A stretch of 64,000 nucleotides of DNA from Volvariella volvacea V23 (Eukaryota; Basidiomycota; Agaricomycetes; Agaricales; Pluteaceae): NCBI GenBank assembly GCA_000349905.1, contig KB722764.1:315800-379799 (forward strand), read 5' to 3'. Below the pieces are notes generated by a model. That model made no database searches, had not been told where the DNA came from, and worked only from the letters and a program-made list of their open reading frames with translations. This document shows positions 36,385 to 48,015 of this stretch, piece by piece. The position numbers and the translations under genes are program-made. How positions within the stretch are numbered: the first letter of the stretch is position 1; the number at the start of each line of letters is the position of its first letter.

Positions 36385-37413
36385 ATGACAACACCCAAAA
36401 CACCTCATCCTTGCCCACTAGCAGGTTCATACTATTCAATTTTAAAAAATAAGCCAATTACTGACTCAAATGATTGATGCTACGTATAATAGACAATGCA
36501 TTCAGTCCTTGTAATCTGGCCGTCGACATAGTCATCCAATCATCAGAAGGAGCTTTTTTAGCCGCTCACAGCAAAAATCTTAGCACATTCAGCGAGGCCT
36601 TTCCTTCTTTAGGTTGCTCCGAGCATTCTAACAACGAGACCCCCGAAGTCTGTATTTTGCCCGAAGGAACAACTGAGTTGCTCTTACTTTTGCAATTCAT
36701 GCATCATGGACCCCAACCTAACATTCGAGGCATTTCCATGGATACGTTGGCGAAGTTGTCTGAAGCAGCCGAAAAGTATGTCGTCCATTCAGCCCTGCAA
36801 GCCTGTAAATATGCAATGGAGTGAGTAGATCGCTGCTCCGAGTGTATACAAGTTGATGCTATCAGCTCATCGTTGGATAATAGGTTAAAAATGAAAGAAT
36901 CCCCCATTCACGTTCTAAGATACGCACTAAAACACAAATATCACGATCTATGTAATACTGTCTCCTTATTAACATTAGAGCAAGATCCACCAATAACTCG
37001 CAATGACATTGACGAAAGACATTTCGCAGTGTGGGTAGGTAGATTTTAGAGCCCATGGTGGTGGTAGCTAAGAAGGCATCGGATTGCTTATCTAGGTTAC
37101 GTGGCGAGATCGACACAACGAAGTAAAGCGACGAGTGACGCGTATACGTACCAAGAGCCCGACAGGGTGCTTTGGACTGGAAATATTCAAAGAAATTGCC
37201 CTCAGCTTCATTCAGTCGGAACCATTTACAGGTCGGCAGATGGTCGAGTGCTGGAGAATGATTCTGGATCGCCTGCCGTGTAAATGCACCAAGCGCCAGC
37301 GCTCACAACAGTCGTGTATTCGACGCTTAAATAATTGGCTAAATAGCGTAGAGTTTGATATTGCCTATTGTCCGCTCGCCTTGAGCGAGTTTCTAGATAC
37401 CGCGAAGCCATGA
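36385..37413 (+). CDS. BTB/POZ domain protein E
   Basis: Exons 36385-36424, 36493-36820, 36884-37034 and 37096-37413; 278 residues. MTTPKTPHPCPLA leader exon, BTB core (VIQSSEGAFLAAHSKNLSTF; LLLQFMHHGPQPNIR; AAEKYVVHSALQAC), middle region (LRYALKHKYHDL; HFAVW) and C-terminal region (PCKCTKRQRSQQSCIRRLNN), ending LALSEFLDTAKP. The last exon is richer in Arg/Lys than in D. Head-to-tail paralog of D with 288 bp between them. Confidence 0.8.
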
Positions 37414-37544
37414 CTCCGAGGGGCATCCCAGCTGGCTCTTTGTAGAAAGCACTTTAACATTTTTTGAAAACATCCAAGGTCAGCCTGCATCGTCCGAGTA
37501 ATAGGGATTTGGTGGTGCAGAGCTTGTAATATAACTGTCCAACT

Positions 37545-39183
37545 TCACATGCTATTCCCCTCCGGCACATACCCACTTTCATCTTCATTACCCTGAATCC
37601 CCGCAACGGTAGCGGCACAAAAATTACCTTTGGTCTCTCTATAACTATCTTCAAGACTAGTATCCATGTCCAACCCCTTCGCAACCTCAAATCGCATCCA
37701 AATATCCTCCCTCGAGTCAAGCACGAGAGCCAACGTTGATTCATGTTTTACACCAACTTGGTTCATCGTCATATCTTTGTTGCATTCAACCTGTTTGATA
37801 GCCATTCCAGCTCCAATATCATGCTCTTCAGCAAACAAAAATAGTTTTGACCTATAAGCCGATGTGTTCATGGTAAACCACAAGTCAAGGGGACCAATTA
37901 GAGAGAGAAGGAGAAATACCAACATAAGAGGATTAATGTCCAAACTCTGACATAATTTAGCCAACACCTTCCTCACAGTATGCCTCTTATGTACCCAAAG
38001 TTCTATACGCTGTCCGTCATGCGGCATCTCAACGTAGATTTTGAACCTAGATGAAGCAATATCCCGGGGCTCAGCCTCGTTCTGAGTTTTCCGGTCTTGA
38101 CCTCGGCAGCGCTTTTCGCTTCGTGCAGTTTTACGCAAGCGAGATTCCCGCGTGTATGCTCCTTCCCCCAGTGCCCTACCTGAATGAGGCAAAAAGGTTA
38201 GAAGCAGGAAGGTTAAAGGTAGCACCAGCCAAAGCCGGAATAGACTTTTGAATGTGCCATTATGTACTAACGTACCCTTTCTTGATGGATTCCCTTGGTT
38301 AAAGGGCGATCTCCGCTTAGTCCGAGGGAGCGTCTTCATAACAGAATTCGATGCAGGGCTCGTTCTAGAGCCTACACAATCGAAGTGTGCCCAGTGCACG
38401 AAATATGGTTAAATAGCATCAATGGACAGTGGAATTTGTCAAACGGACTATACCGAAAATGAGAGTGCATCGACTGACCGGCGTGATTTAACTGGTTCTT
38501 CCTGAGATGACGAACACGAGGGATATCATTTGCGTTGCATGAATTAAATACTGGTTCTACTCCTACAAAGGTATTGCCGAGCCCCGGAGGAACTTCTTGT
38601 GGATCTGGTCTTCCTGAGATAGGACTTGAGACAGAGAAGGGCATGACGCAGCCAGCCCCTTGTCCACCTGAAGATGTCATAATAACATGGTTAATATGTA
38701 TTCAGAGAAGTAAAAATACCCGGGAAACTGTAATAGCATACCTTCGGACGTCATTTGCCACATCCAACCTCCTGGAGCAGCTGCCAAAGATTCATAGCTG
38801 CATCCATAGGGACTATCACACACACCAACGAAAACTTCATCCAAAACATCCCAGATATATTCATAAACACCTGCATCAATCTCCACAAAATCACCTTTAC
38901 ATATATCCAACGAGCAAGTTCGAAGCCTGATCTCACGCGAATAGCCTAGTGGTTGTCCTGGCACGTTGCCCATAGTGCTATCTCCGTCGACATTAGCAGC
39001 GGGAGCGTAGCTAGCATAAGCATTAGCGTTGCCTAAGCCGGGCTGCGTTGGTTCCGCAGCACCGTTGCTTGGTGAATGTGTATTAAGAGGCACATTCAAG
39101 CCATTTGCACTAGGCAGAGCATCAGCTCTGCTAAAGACCAGATTTTGATTTAATCCCAAGCGCGAGGAGATAACAGAAATCAT
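37545..39183 (-). CDS. protein with C-terminal divergent ubiquitin-like domain
   Basis: Five-exon minus-strand gene: 39183-38742, 38667-38479, 38371-38276, 38179-37924 and 37851-37545. Phases agree; 429 residues. The N-terminal half is Asn/Pro/Ser-rich with a Trp-containing block (EYIWDVLDEVFVGVCDS; GGWMWQM). A basic linker follows (TKRRSPFNQ; SRLRKTARSEKR). The domain starting FKIYVEMPHDGQRIELWV can be read onto ubiquitin: a first beta hairpin, a helix (TVRKVLAKLCQSL), LMSKLFLFAEE, and KHESTLALVLD, matching the KESTLHLVL strand of ubiquitin. No terminal Gly-Gly is seen: about 50 residues follow, so conjugation is unlikely. It lies between BTB genes E and F and runs opposite to them. The role is unknown. 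Confidence 0.65.
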
Positions 39184-39413
39184 GTCCTGAAAACTCCAGC
39201 TTAGTTATGAGTAAACTCAGCAAAAAGGAATTCACAAAATCAGCAAGAACGTGCCGATGAGGTAGCAGAAGTAGGCTCTGTTACGTTTAACCGCATATAT
39301 GCACTCAAGGCGTGCTCTTCTACTCTTTAAAAAAGTGAAAAGTAAGGATAAGGCTGACCTCGTACCCCCTCTCTTTCTTCAAAAGCATCTTCCTTCCCTG
39401 ATAGCAGACCAAG

Positions 39414-39632
39414 ATGACGGGTATACCCCCATTTAGCCTCGCAGAGGGGCTAATTATCGACGTGATGTGCATTGCTCGTCAAGCACACGAACACTATGAT
39501 AAGTTTACCGTTGATCATCGACCCATACAGCAAAGAGCAAGGCAGGCGTACCGTGGAGTTGAATGGCAAAGGTACGCATTTTTTATCTATTTATTTACGA
39601 ACAAAGACTGCCACAATAGATGCGAGAATTGA
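39414..39632 (+). CDS. small hypothetical ORF
   Basis: Short frame starting MTGIPPFSLAEGLIIDV with a plausible intron (GTACGC near 39576 to ACAATAG) that would give a peptide of about 57 residues. Divergent from the ubiquitin-like gene. No domain; may be noise. Confidence 0.25.
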   Translation: MTGIPPFSLAEGLIIDVMCIARQAHEHYDKFTVDHRPIQQRARQAYRGVEWQRYAFFIYLFTNKDCHNRCEN

Positions 39633-39900
39633 ATAGATGCGACGCCGATAAGATGCGCAGAGGTTGAAGTTGAACGTTGAACAGAGGGCGCGTGTCACGC
39701 GTCGTTTCCGCTGGCAACGTTACAGCATCGGCTATCCGGACGATGTGCAATGCCTTACATGGGTAGCTGGATTGGTAGCAATGATGCTTAGGGGGTGCTA
39801 TCACCTTTGCTGAAATGCGTGTAAGACATTTCACCCTATTCTCGTATTCTCGTATTCTTACTTCTCTAGTCTGAGCATCTCTGTCGATGCACATTCTGAG

Positions 39901-40620
39901 ATGGATTCCGAGCCTCCAAAAGTACAGGATAACAGCATTCTCACTTGCTCGGGTTCAACTTCGTCTGGAGAGCCTTGTTCCCAGCCTATTGACGTTGTAA
40001 TCCAATCATCGGATGAGGTTCGCTTTGGGGCACATAGCGAATACCTCGGTCTCTACAGCGAAGCATTTCCACCACCCGAGTTCCATAATCACGAAGGAGT
40101 AGAGATATGCGCATTACCTGAGTTATCCGAAGAGCTGCGGATACTTCTCGGGTATATGCACCCAGGCGCCGTACCAAGCGCCCAAGGCGTTACGATGCAG
40201 GTACTGAGAAGATTAAGCATAGCTGCAGAGAAATACAATGTCTACTTGTTGGTGGAGGTCTGTAAGCTCGTCATGGAGTGAGTCGTTTTAGATATTGTTC
40301 GCTGCCCTCGCTAAAATAGATATATTCGGGGTTGAGAGCGAAGGAGGATCCCTTTTTCATTCTCTCCCATGCTATTAATTATCACTACTACGGGCTATGT
40401 GATTCTGTTGCTCCGTGGCTACAAGACCGACTGTAAGGGAATAATGAATCTTCGCAGTTTATTACTCTCGGAGATCGATACAAAGGGGTTGGCATCAAGC
40501 AGGACAGATGCATATAAGAAGATAAAAGGCATCAAAGAGGCAGAATACACATGCTGCCCCTCACATTACAATTGCAGTGGGAATGTTTACTCGATCTGAA
40601 GAGGGTCATTGATGGGAAGA
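39901..40620 (+). pseudogene. BTB/POZ domain protein F, truncated
   Basis: The first coding block (39901-40277) gives an intact BTB domain: VVIQSSDEVRFGAHSEYLGLY, LLGYMHPGAVPSAQ, AAEKYNVYLLVEVCKLVM. After an intron (acceptor TTGAG before AGCGAAGG) the expected middle region starts correctly (AKEDPFFILSHAI, then GLCDSVAP). It then loses similarity and meets TAA at 40434-40436, before the KAFRAW-type segment. Later degraded blocks (TCCPSHYNCS; KTRINEFLCVN) recall the family's C-terminus in other frames. Either a pseudogene or a short BTB-only protein of about 160 residues. It fuses the BTB exon with a longer N-terminus than its paralogs. Confidence 0.6.
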
Positions 40621-40844
40621 AAACCCGAATCAATGAATTTCTCTGTGTAAATACTAGCGTCAATATATGTACATGATCTTCTTCAAATCCGACCAACCGT
40701 TCATAAACGCACGATCGGCACTCTGAAAAAGCTCTATTGATCTTGGACCGTATCAATTATTTCCCCTATCTCTGAGACTGAATCGCAAAAGCCAGCAGCT
40801 AGACTTACTCTCCAACCATCTCCTGCGCAGGCGCAACCGCAACA

Positions 40845-43800
40845 ATGTCCTCTACGTCAGCCGCACCAAAGACAAACCTCTATGGCGATCCCCGTCGTCC
40901 ACCCATCCAGCCCGGTACCCCAGGAGGCGCACCGCAATACAGGAGATACGTCTCCCTCCCAGCAGTCACCACCCCGTCCTCCAGCGAGAGTTTTGGCCCG
41001 CATCGACTCCCACCCGCACCAGGGTACTTTGACCAAGAGTACCAGAGACTGTTCTCAGCCCCCGGATCGGAAGAAAACAGATCATCGAGCTCAGGTGGCG
41101 GACATGCATCTCCGCCAATCCCGAAGCCGCTGTGCATCCCAGAACCTCTCCCGATGCTAGCAAAGATTCAGCAAGATCTTGAAGAGCTTCACCTGAGGAT
41201 GAAGATCCATTATTTTCTCAACGCCGAAGATATAAAGGGAGCCTACGCGCGAGAGTGTATGGAGCGTGACCAGAAACTGTCAAGGGGTAAGCTACAGCCG
41301 CAAGACAAAAAGAGAGGTATAGCGTATGCGTTTACGTCCATAAATGCGGAGTTGACGTCCGTGTTTACAGTATTCGGAGCTCCACTTGGAACGGTGGTCC
41401 TGCACAATTCCCAAACGACCATCATGGGCGATCGATACCTCGAAATCCCCATCGTCGTCCATACCTGCGTCGAAGAGCTGTATCGCACTGGTGAGTCATG
41501 TCATTCAGCTCGTTCTCCACAGCGGTGTGACGGCAAATAGGATTATACCAACCCCATCTCTTCCGCGAGCTCCCAAACCGCACTCGTCTCCGAGAGCTCG
41601 TCGAGACATTCAACTTTACCCTCCCCACCGACACCACCCCACCAATCCTAACCGACCCCGCCCCCCTCAGACGCGAATCCACCGCCGATGTCTGTGCCCT
41701 GCTCTTCACCTACCTCTCCAACCTCCCCGAGCCGCTCCTCACCCCTCCCATCTACGACGCCTTCTGGGCCTGGTGCGTTTCCGGCGACCTCAACGCCGAG
41801 GACGAAAATTACGCCCAGCGATCCGCGTTGTACGCCAACCCGGAGATCGTTCCGTTCGCGCCGATCATGCAGCGCCTCGCGTCCTCCGACTCGTACAGGA
41901 GCACCCAGGGCGAGACGCCGCGCATGTCCATCGCGCAGCATCTGCTCCATCTCCTCCCCATCGCCAATTTTTCGCTCCTGGTGTACCTGATGATGTTTTT
42001 TACCCAGGTTGTGATGATGCGGGAGGAGAATGGGATGGGCGTGCAAGATATAGGGAATATGTTTGGCTTGCTTGTGTGTGGTGGGATACCTGGGAAACCA
42101 AATGGACGGGAGTCGCAAGGGCCGGGGGATGCGACGGACGTTAATTCATCAAAGACGAGAGCAAGGCTGACGTTGTGCTGGTTGTTGAATCGGTGGGGAT
42201 GGGTTTCGGAGAGGTTATTTGACGTACGAGATTCGTATAGCCCGGCTGCGGTCAAGGAAAAGGAGGAAAGGGAGAGATTGGAGAGGGAGGGTAAAGGTCG
42301 CAGGCGGTCTAAGGGATTTCTGGGATTCATAACCAAGCCTCCTCTCTCTCCTGGGAAGAAGGATAAGAAACGTGACGAGGTAGTCGGGAATGGGGACGCA
42401 CAAACTCCTACTCCCACTTCAAACTCCCCTCTCCTCAAGCAAGGCACCGCCCCTGGAATTCAGGGGAGCGTTCGCCATGAAAGCCAGAGGTACGATTTCG
42501 CCTACCGTCATCCTCGACGATCTGATGACGATAATGTGTTTTCTTGTAGAGCTCAGCCACAAATTCGGGGTACTGGTGTCGATCCGTCGCAACCTATCTC
42601 CCCGTTGATGGTCACCAAACGCCAGGAACAATCACCCTCGATACCTACCAGGCTGTCGCAAATGAGCCCGATGACGAGCGCTGTCCAGCAGAATGTGAAC
42701 CAGCCCACTCACCCCGCAAAGCGTCAGCCATCTCATGGGATCATTCCCGTGCGCGGAATACTGAAGAACGGGTCTTCTCCGAGACTAAATTCAGGAAGCG
42801 AGACACCGGCGATTGGGGCCAATGGTGGAACGCAGCCGAGATATGTGATTGATAGTAATGGGTCTTCCAGAATGAGGTATGGGTCGCTGGCGCATGACAA
42901 TCCGTATCAAGGACGCGGGCTTGGAGTAACGCGTACGGAAAGCAACCGAAGACGAGCGTCACTGGACTCACGGATCGCCTCACCCAGAATTGGAGTTGAT
43001 CGGGGGGAAGCAAGAGAACATAATTCAGTGTTTGGTAATGCCTCCATGGGATTGATGATCAGGGAGGCTACAGAGGAAGGCTCAGATGCGCCTACGAGTG
43101 GGCACGCCACGCCAACTCCAGGTCATGGTGCTAACAAGACGGAAGAGGAAAGGGACGAGCAGACGAAGAGTAAATCACAGCCATCCCTGATTCCAACCAG
43201 AGCAGCGCCACCGCCACCGCCATCGCTTCAACACAGATACGCAGAGAAAAATGGCAGGACGGAGTCGCCCCAGGACGCAGATGGTATGTTCATGTCGATT
43301 CCCGGTTATGTTTCTGACACCATGATAGGCAATCTTATCCAACTGGATTCGAACGCAGGCGTGACACAAAAGAGAGGCAGCATCGACTTTGACGGATACA
43401 GTATAAACTCGACGGCAGATCGTAAGTCACCGAGACACACTCGGCGTAGCGTTGACCCTGATCATGACACGAGCAGTGGAGGAGCGCTTAATGGATGTAT
43501 CCCCACCACCAACGGTGGATGATCACCTCAGTCGTCTACTAAAGCCAGCACCGGAACAAAAGTTGGAGCAAACAGAAGCACCGGCGGTACACCAGGACGA
43601 AATCCAGTCACTGAAAGAGGAGCAACTCCAGACAAAGAAGACGCTAAACGAGTTCCGGAGAAAGGTCGCAATGCTTGAGCGTGAGCTAGAGAGGGACGAC
43701 GAGGTGGTCACACAGGCAATCAAGGACACGTTTGACGCAAGAAACCATGCGTCCATTCTGGAACGGCGGGTGAGAGAACTAGAGGCAATGCACAGCAAAA

Positions 43801-43943
43801 TACCCCAGCCAGGAGGCGGAGGTGGAGGTGGCAGAGAGGTTGAGAATCTCAGAGGTCAACTGCAGAGAGCCATCAGAGAACGGGATCAGGCATGGGAGAT
43901 TGTTGCAGAGATTCGTAAACTGATGGCAAAGGAGTCGGCGTAA
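40845..43943 (+). CDS. RhoGAP domain protein
   Basis: GTPase-activating protein for Rho-family GTPases, 977 residues from exons 40845-41490, 41541-42489, 42550-43421 and 43477-43943. A Pro/Ser-rich N-terminus leads to the RhoGAP domain at about residues 200-420: VEELYRTGLYQPHLFREL, LFTYLSNLPEPLL and SLLVYLMMFFTQVV are typical of the fold. A long disordered region follows, and a C-terminal coiled coil (about 850-970, with LEREL and LERRVRELEAM heptads) after a Gly run. A further in-frame 45-nt stretch (43285-43329) also looks like an intron, so a slightly shorter protein is possible. It probably controls actin and polarity at the cell cortex. Convergent with the zinc-finger gene 132 bp away. 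Confidence 0.85.
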
Positions 43944-44075
43944 CAAATAGCATCCTATGTAGTCATGACATTAAAGCGGAGATGAATTGACATTCATTCC
44001 TCGGAACCTCCCGTTATCTTAGCGCCACCACCTCACTTCCTCCCCAGATCGACCGACTCGATATGGCGTCCTCTT

Positions 44076-45011
44076 TCAGTTCTGCGCTTGCGTGGGTGCT
44101 GGCGCAGCTGTTGCAGGTGGTGCAGATGGTCCACTTTGTGTAGCTGGCGCCTTTGGGCGCCTAGGATGACGCCGATAGCCAGGTCTAGACCTGGGACTGG
44201 TGATGTGGCGCAGCAGATACTTCAACAGCCCGCCTGCGCGCGCCTCTTCCCTTGGAAACGTCTTGTGTTTCGCGATGGTGTAACTTGCAAGCTCCCATTC
44301 GGATTTGAAACGCGTAACAGGTCTCCCCGTTCGAGAGAACTCGCTCAGGTCCACGAGATTGATGTAGCTGCTCTTGATCGCCTTGACGGGAATGAGATGA
44401 GTTTGCAAGATCGGAAATGCGTAGACATTACCAGCTTGCACATCTTGACGTCGTCTGGGATAGGAGTGATACCGATTATGCGGCAGAGATTCTGCCAATT
44501 GCCCAGATCTCTTGCGTCTGTGCCAAAGAAGCTGTTGAAGTGGTCGGTCAATGCAAGCCTATACGCCTTATTGACTGCCTGGAACTCTTCGGTCCTCTTT
44601 TCCCATTTATAATGCCTCGTCATCCTGGTGAATTCCGAAGCGACTGGCCTTGATCTGTTGTAATCAAACTCTGCATACTCGGCGAAGAACTCGTCAATGG
44701 GGTTCTGAGCAGGGGACGCAGGCGCGTTGGGTTCTTGTGTCTCCGTGCCTTGGGGCTGCTCCTTTTCTGCGGTATCGGCGGATGCTTGTTCCCTCTTTTT
44801 CTTTCCTCTCTTCGTTCGGAGATGCTTGCGTGGCTACACACCATGATTGATGACGCGCGCTACAGAGTGCAACTGTGCATACCTTGCTCGCCGCCACAGC
44901 AGGAGATTCTACCTCTTCGAATCCCTCCACCTGGATGTGGGGATAGCGGCACTTGGCCCCAAACTTGCATGCGCCGCTCTTTGCAAAGTGGCGACAGTAG
45001 TTTTGGGACAT
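44076..45011 (-). CDS. CCCH zinc-finger protein
   Basis: Exons 45011-44883, 44833-44432 and 44381-44076; 278 residues. The N-terminus carries one CCCH finger (CRHFAKSGACKFGAKCRYPH, pattern C-x8-C-x5-C-x3-H). A basic tract (RTKRGKKKRE) follows, then a conserved-looking helical domain (NPIDEFFAEYAEFDY; WQNLCRIIGITPIP; GGLLKYLLRHI), ending in a Pro/Ala-rich tail. Such single CCCH fingers usually bind RNA. The domain order matches a conserved fungal family of unknown function. The frame after the first intron is fixed by the conserved NPIDEFF block. Confidence 0.8.
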
Positions 45012-45672
45012 GAGCGATACAGCAGTGGTGGAAAGAAGGGTGGACAGAACACGCCTCGAGGCGTGCATAAACATCTTCAACCCCGTTTCACACGGATGCC
45101 ATTCATTTTCGCGTAATAACATCGAATTCTCGAGCGTCTATCCAACTTATCAGGACCCCCATCGCGCAGTCCCCACAGCCAATTCATTCTCTGCCGGCAT
45201 ATCTTGTGCTTATGTCCGCGCTGGCGATGGGCTGTGCAATGGTGCAAATTCAATTGTCGCTTTGATCTTTGCTCGAAGAATGCGTGAGATCAGTTGGCGA
45301 TGAACGTCGCAGCCGTTCTCGAGGCATCCCTATCAGGAACCGTCGATTGCCATATGGGAATAAGCAGATCTCCAGGGATGCCATCGTGATACTTCCTGAC
45401 CAATTAGGTGCATTGGCCACGACCTGGACTCGAATATTGCGTTGCATGCCCAGAATTCTGGCTGTCAAACAGAGGCCAAGATGAAGGAACATGTCCTACG
45501 TTGTGATGCGTTATGCTACATACTATACTTGAGGTTCGGCGAGCTGGTATTACAAATTGCGTCCGCGAGTCCATTCACCCTCTTAAAACACCATTCAATT
45601 CACCAATCACACCAACAAACCGTACTAAAGTCCATCTTCACACCTTCACCATAAGCTCCATCCAACAGACAA
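45012..45672. other. spacer, no gene supported
   Basis: About 660 bp between two minus-strand genes; includes the zinc-finger promoter. Confidence 0.35.
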
Positions 45673-46327
45673 CTAATGCACCACTCCACAAGTCATCAAA
45701 CCCCCCAACCCCTTGAAGAGCAATCCCAATCCATAAATGATCCCACCAGTGCCAGCCAACGCAGCGCCAGTCATGACAATCGGGGTACCAACAATAATCG
45801 CCAATCCCATCCCAATATCCTTCAAAATCCTCCTTCGGCCCGTTTGGTTGGACTCGGTGAACTCTGCAGCGCGATCGTACCAAAGCTGGCGGGCAGAGGG
45901 GTCGGGGTGAGAGTCCCCCACGGTCCTCATCGCGGCTGCGAGGCTGAACACGCGGGTTTGCGTGGCCTCGGGGCTTAATGGGACTTTGGTGTCCACGCCT
46001 GGGACGGGGGGCACAGACGGGACGAAGCCCGGGGGAGGGCCTGTAGGAGTCGGGTTGGGCTCGACAGTAGCGTTGTACTGGGCGATTTCTTCGTTGAGAC
46101 GTTTGACGGAGGCGTTCCACGCTTGATCGTCCTTGTGGTCCTCGACTGCAGCGACTGTCACTGACATTGCTGGGAGGGGCTGATAGGGGTAATCGTGCGG
46201 AGACATCTATGGCGATAGAACAGGGAGTGACGTCAAGATGGGGATCAGATATAGGGAATGAGGGATAAAAACTCACTTCTCGTCGATAGCACAATGAGCG
46301 GACTTGGTCAAGAGGTGAGAAAGACAT
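45673..46327 (-). CDS. small membrane protein, 194 residues
   Basis: Exons 46327-46277 and 46206-45673, with a 70-nt intron that itself contains TGACGTCA. The N-terminal two thirds are soluble, with a coiled-coil-like block (AWNASVKRLNEEIAQYNAT) and a Pro-rich stretch. The C-terminal third has a helix (ARQLWYDRAAEFTES) and then one long or two short hydrophobic segments rich in Gly/Ala (GLAIIVGTPIVMTGAALAG; GIIYGLGLLFKGLG). Probably an organelle or ER membrane protein; function unknown. The alternative start MSPHDYPYQPL lies at the second exon. Confidence 0.65.
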
Positions 46328-46937
46328 TTCCCCCTTCCAAGTACGTTTATATACGGCACGAGACTTGAACTGCGATCACTGGTTCTCTGCGCTTAACCCA
46401 ATAGAGTACTGCAGCGGAGAAGTTATCGATCAAATTGGCGTTCACTTCTTCGGTACAGAGGGTTTTGTATGCGGTGCTCCCAGGTCCGCAGCACTGTAGG
46501 GTAGTGAGGTCAAAAATCAATCCAACGAACGGGCGCCGTTCTGCTCGTTAGACGCGACGTCCTGCATGGCTGCCGACCCTCCGACTGCTGCGGTTTTTGC
46601 ATCGAGGTAAGTCGTTCAAGTGGGTCAGGTCTTCTTTTATGTTGTGATAGTGGTTACCTTAGTAAGAAAGCTGACACTTTGTTGAGGGCATCTACATTTA
46701 CATCAACTGCGGATGGGAATAAAGTGCTGCGCAGCACTAATGTCAATGCTCGATAAGATGTCATCTTCCAGTTTTGTAGGTGCTACATCCTAATCCATGT
46801 GTGTTCTCAAGGGTAGGCGATCCTTGCGTTCTCCCTGAATGCCTATCCAACCGGGTTCGGGACCCACTATAAGTGATTAACGTTATTGATAGCTCGACGT
46901 CGACTAGATTGCTTTCTTACACGAGGCTAGAGATATA
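46328..46937. other. spacer, no gene supported
   Basis: Contains a tRNA-like stretch near 46360-46430 that was considered and rejected. Nothing else recognised. Confidence 0.35.
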
Positions 46938-48015
46938 TTACGACAGTCCCGCCATTGCCTCAAACCACCGAACGACCGAGGCAACCTTCTTTACGCAAGG
47001 GTCACTCTGACCTAGCCTCAGATCAGGTCTTAATCGACCGTCCTCATGGGTGTACGGCATTGTCCGAAAACAAATCTGCATCGCCGACTTCATATACGGA
47101 GATGCGGTGAACGTGGGTGCCAATCCAGGTTCGTAAGCCAGCATGATATCTGTGTGGTTGCCCTCGGTAGTCAATACCATTACGAGGCCGAAAATCGAGG
47201 TCATGGGAGATGAGATGATGGGCGCTTACCTTGAAAGTGGATGACATCTCCTCTCTTGGCGCTGGGTTGATTAATTAACGACCCACCCCATGATTCAGCA
47301 ACTTCTCTCCAGGCCGTCAATTTTCCCACATTTCCGTCTTCATCCCCAAGTATCATCTTCAATATTGCTACTTCTCTTCCCGCGTCGGGCCCCTTCTTTA
47401 TCCTGATGCTATCTGGGCCCTCTACCTCTAGTACGGCCATCACAACATTTACTTTCCTAGACGCCTTGACGTTGCTCTGTAGGATGGCAGAAACCGAGGT
47501 GAGTGAATGGAGATTGAAGTGAAACGTCGGAAAATGAACAATGGATGACGCGTCGGAGTAGCTGTAGTTTTGAAACGGCGATTCTTCCTCATGCGTATCT
47601 TGCGTGAAAACGGTGGACTTGGACGGATCAAGACGGGATATACTGGTGGTATCCCCCTTCACCAGCTCCGCAGCTGTACTAGCCGGCCAACTGACGACCG
47701 TAGTCTGCTCTGAGTGTGCACAAGGTCGGTTTCCATGGCTGTATGATACCCGCATACGAGCGTACCTTTTGCTACGAAACTGTCTTCGTCCATGCGTAGT
47801 TCGTGAGCATACAAGTCGTCCTCATCATCTTCGTCAAAAATAACGCTCCGATAGGCAAAAGAAATCCGCCGACTGGCCGCTTCGATGGTCGCGGGTGGGA
47901 GCACGACGGCCTGCGAGCTCGGAGGCGGGATCGAGGAGACGGAAAGCCAGCGATAGGACTGCGGATCATTTCGAATATCGTTGGCTGATGGTGCGCCAAT
48001 GAAGACTCGATACAT
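46938..48015 (-). CDS. OB-fold protein, shieldin-2 (SHLD2)-like
   Basis: Exons 48015-47766, 47709-47230 and 47149-46938; 313 residues, phases consistent. After an acidic, Ser-rich N-terminus comes an OB-fold-like domain: VNVVMAVLEVEGPDSIRIK, VAILKMILGDEDGNVGKLTA, W-rich helix, RGDVIHFQ, DIMLAYEPG. The C-terminus includes AMQICFRTMPY. This strand order and the RGDVIHF-type turn resemble RPA/OB folds, and I associate this fungal family with the first OB domain of shieldin complex subunit 2, a factor that protects double-strand breaks from resection. The assignment is from memory and needs profile comparison. The upstream region is rich in ACGTCA/ACGTGACG elements. Confidence 0.6.

Noticed and set aside
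37852..37923. Predicted transmembrane helix inside the ubiquitin-like gene.
   Set aside because: The hydrophobic stretch is intron sequence; splicing joins LM to SKLFLFAEE and completes the domain.
40313..40345. Lost splice acceptor in BTB gene F.
   Set aside because: An acceptor TTGAG in the correct phase gives EAKEDPFF, parallel to gene B, so the acceptor is not the defect.
46360..46435. tRNA-like stretch on the minus strand with a B-box-like GTTCAAGTC and 3' TCGTGCC.
   Set aside because: The T-stem does not pair and no matching 5' acceptor strand is found at the expected distance; could be a decayed tRNA but not supportable.
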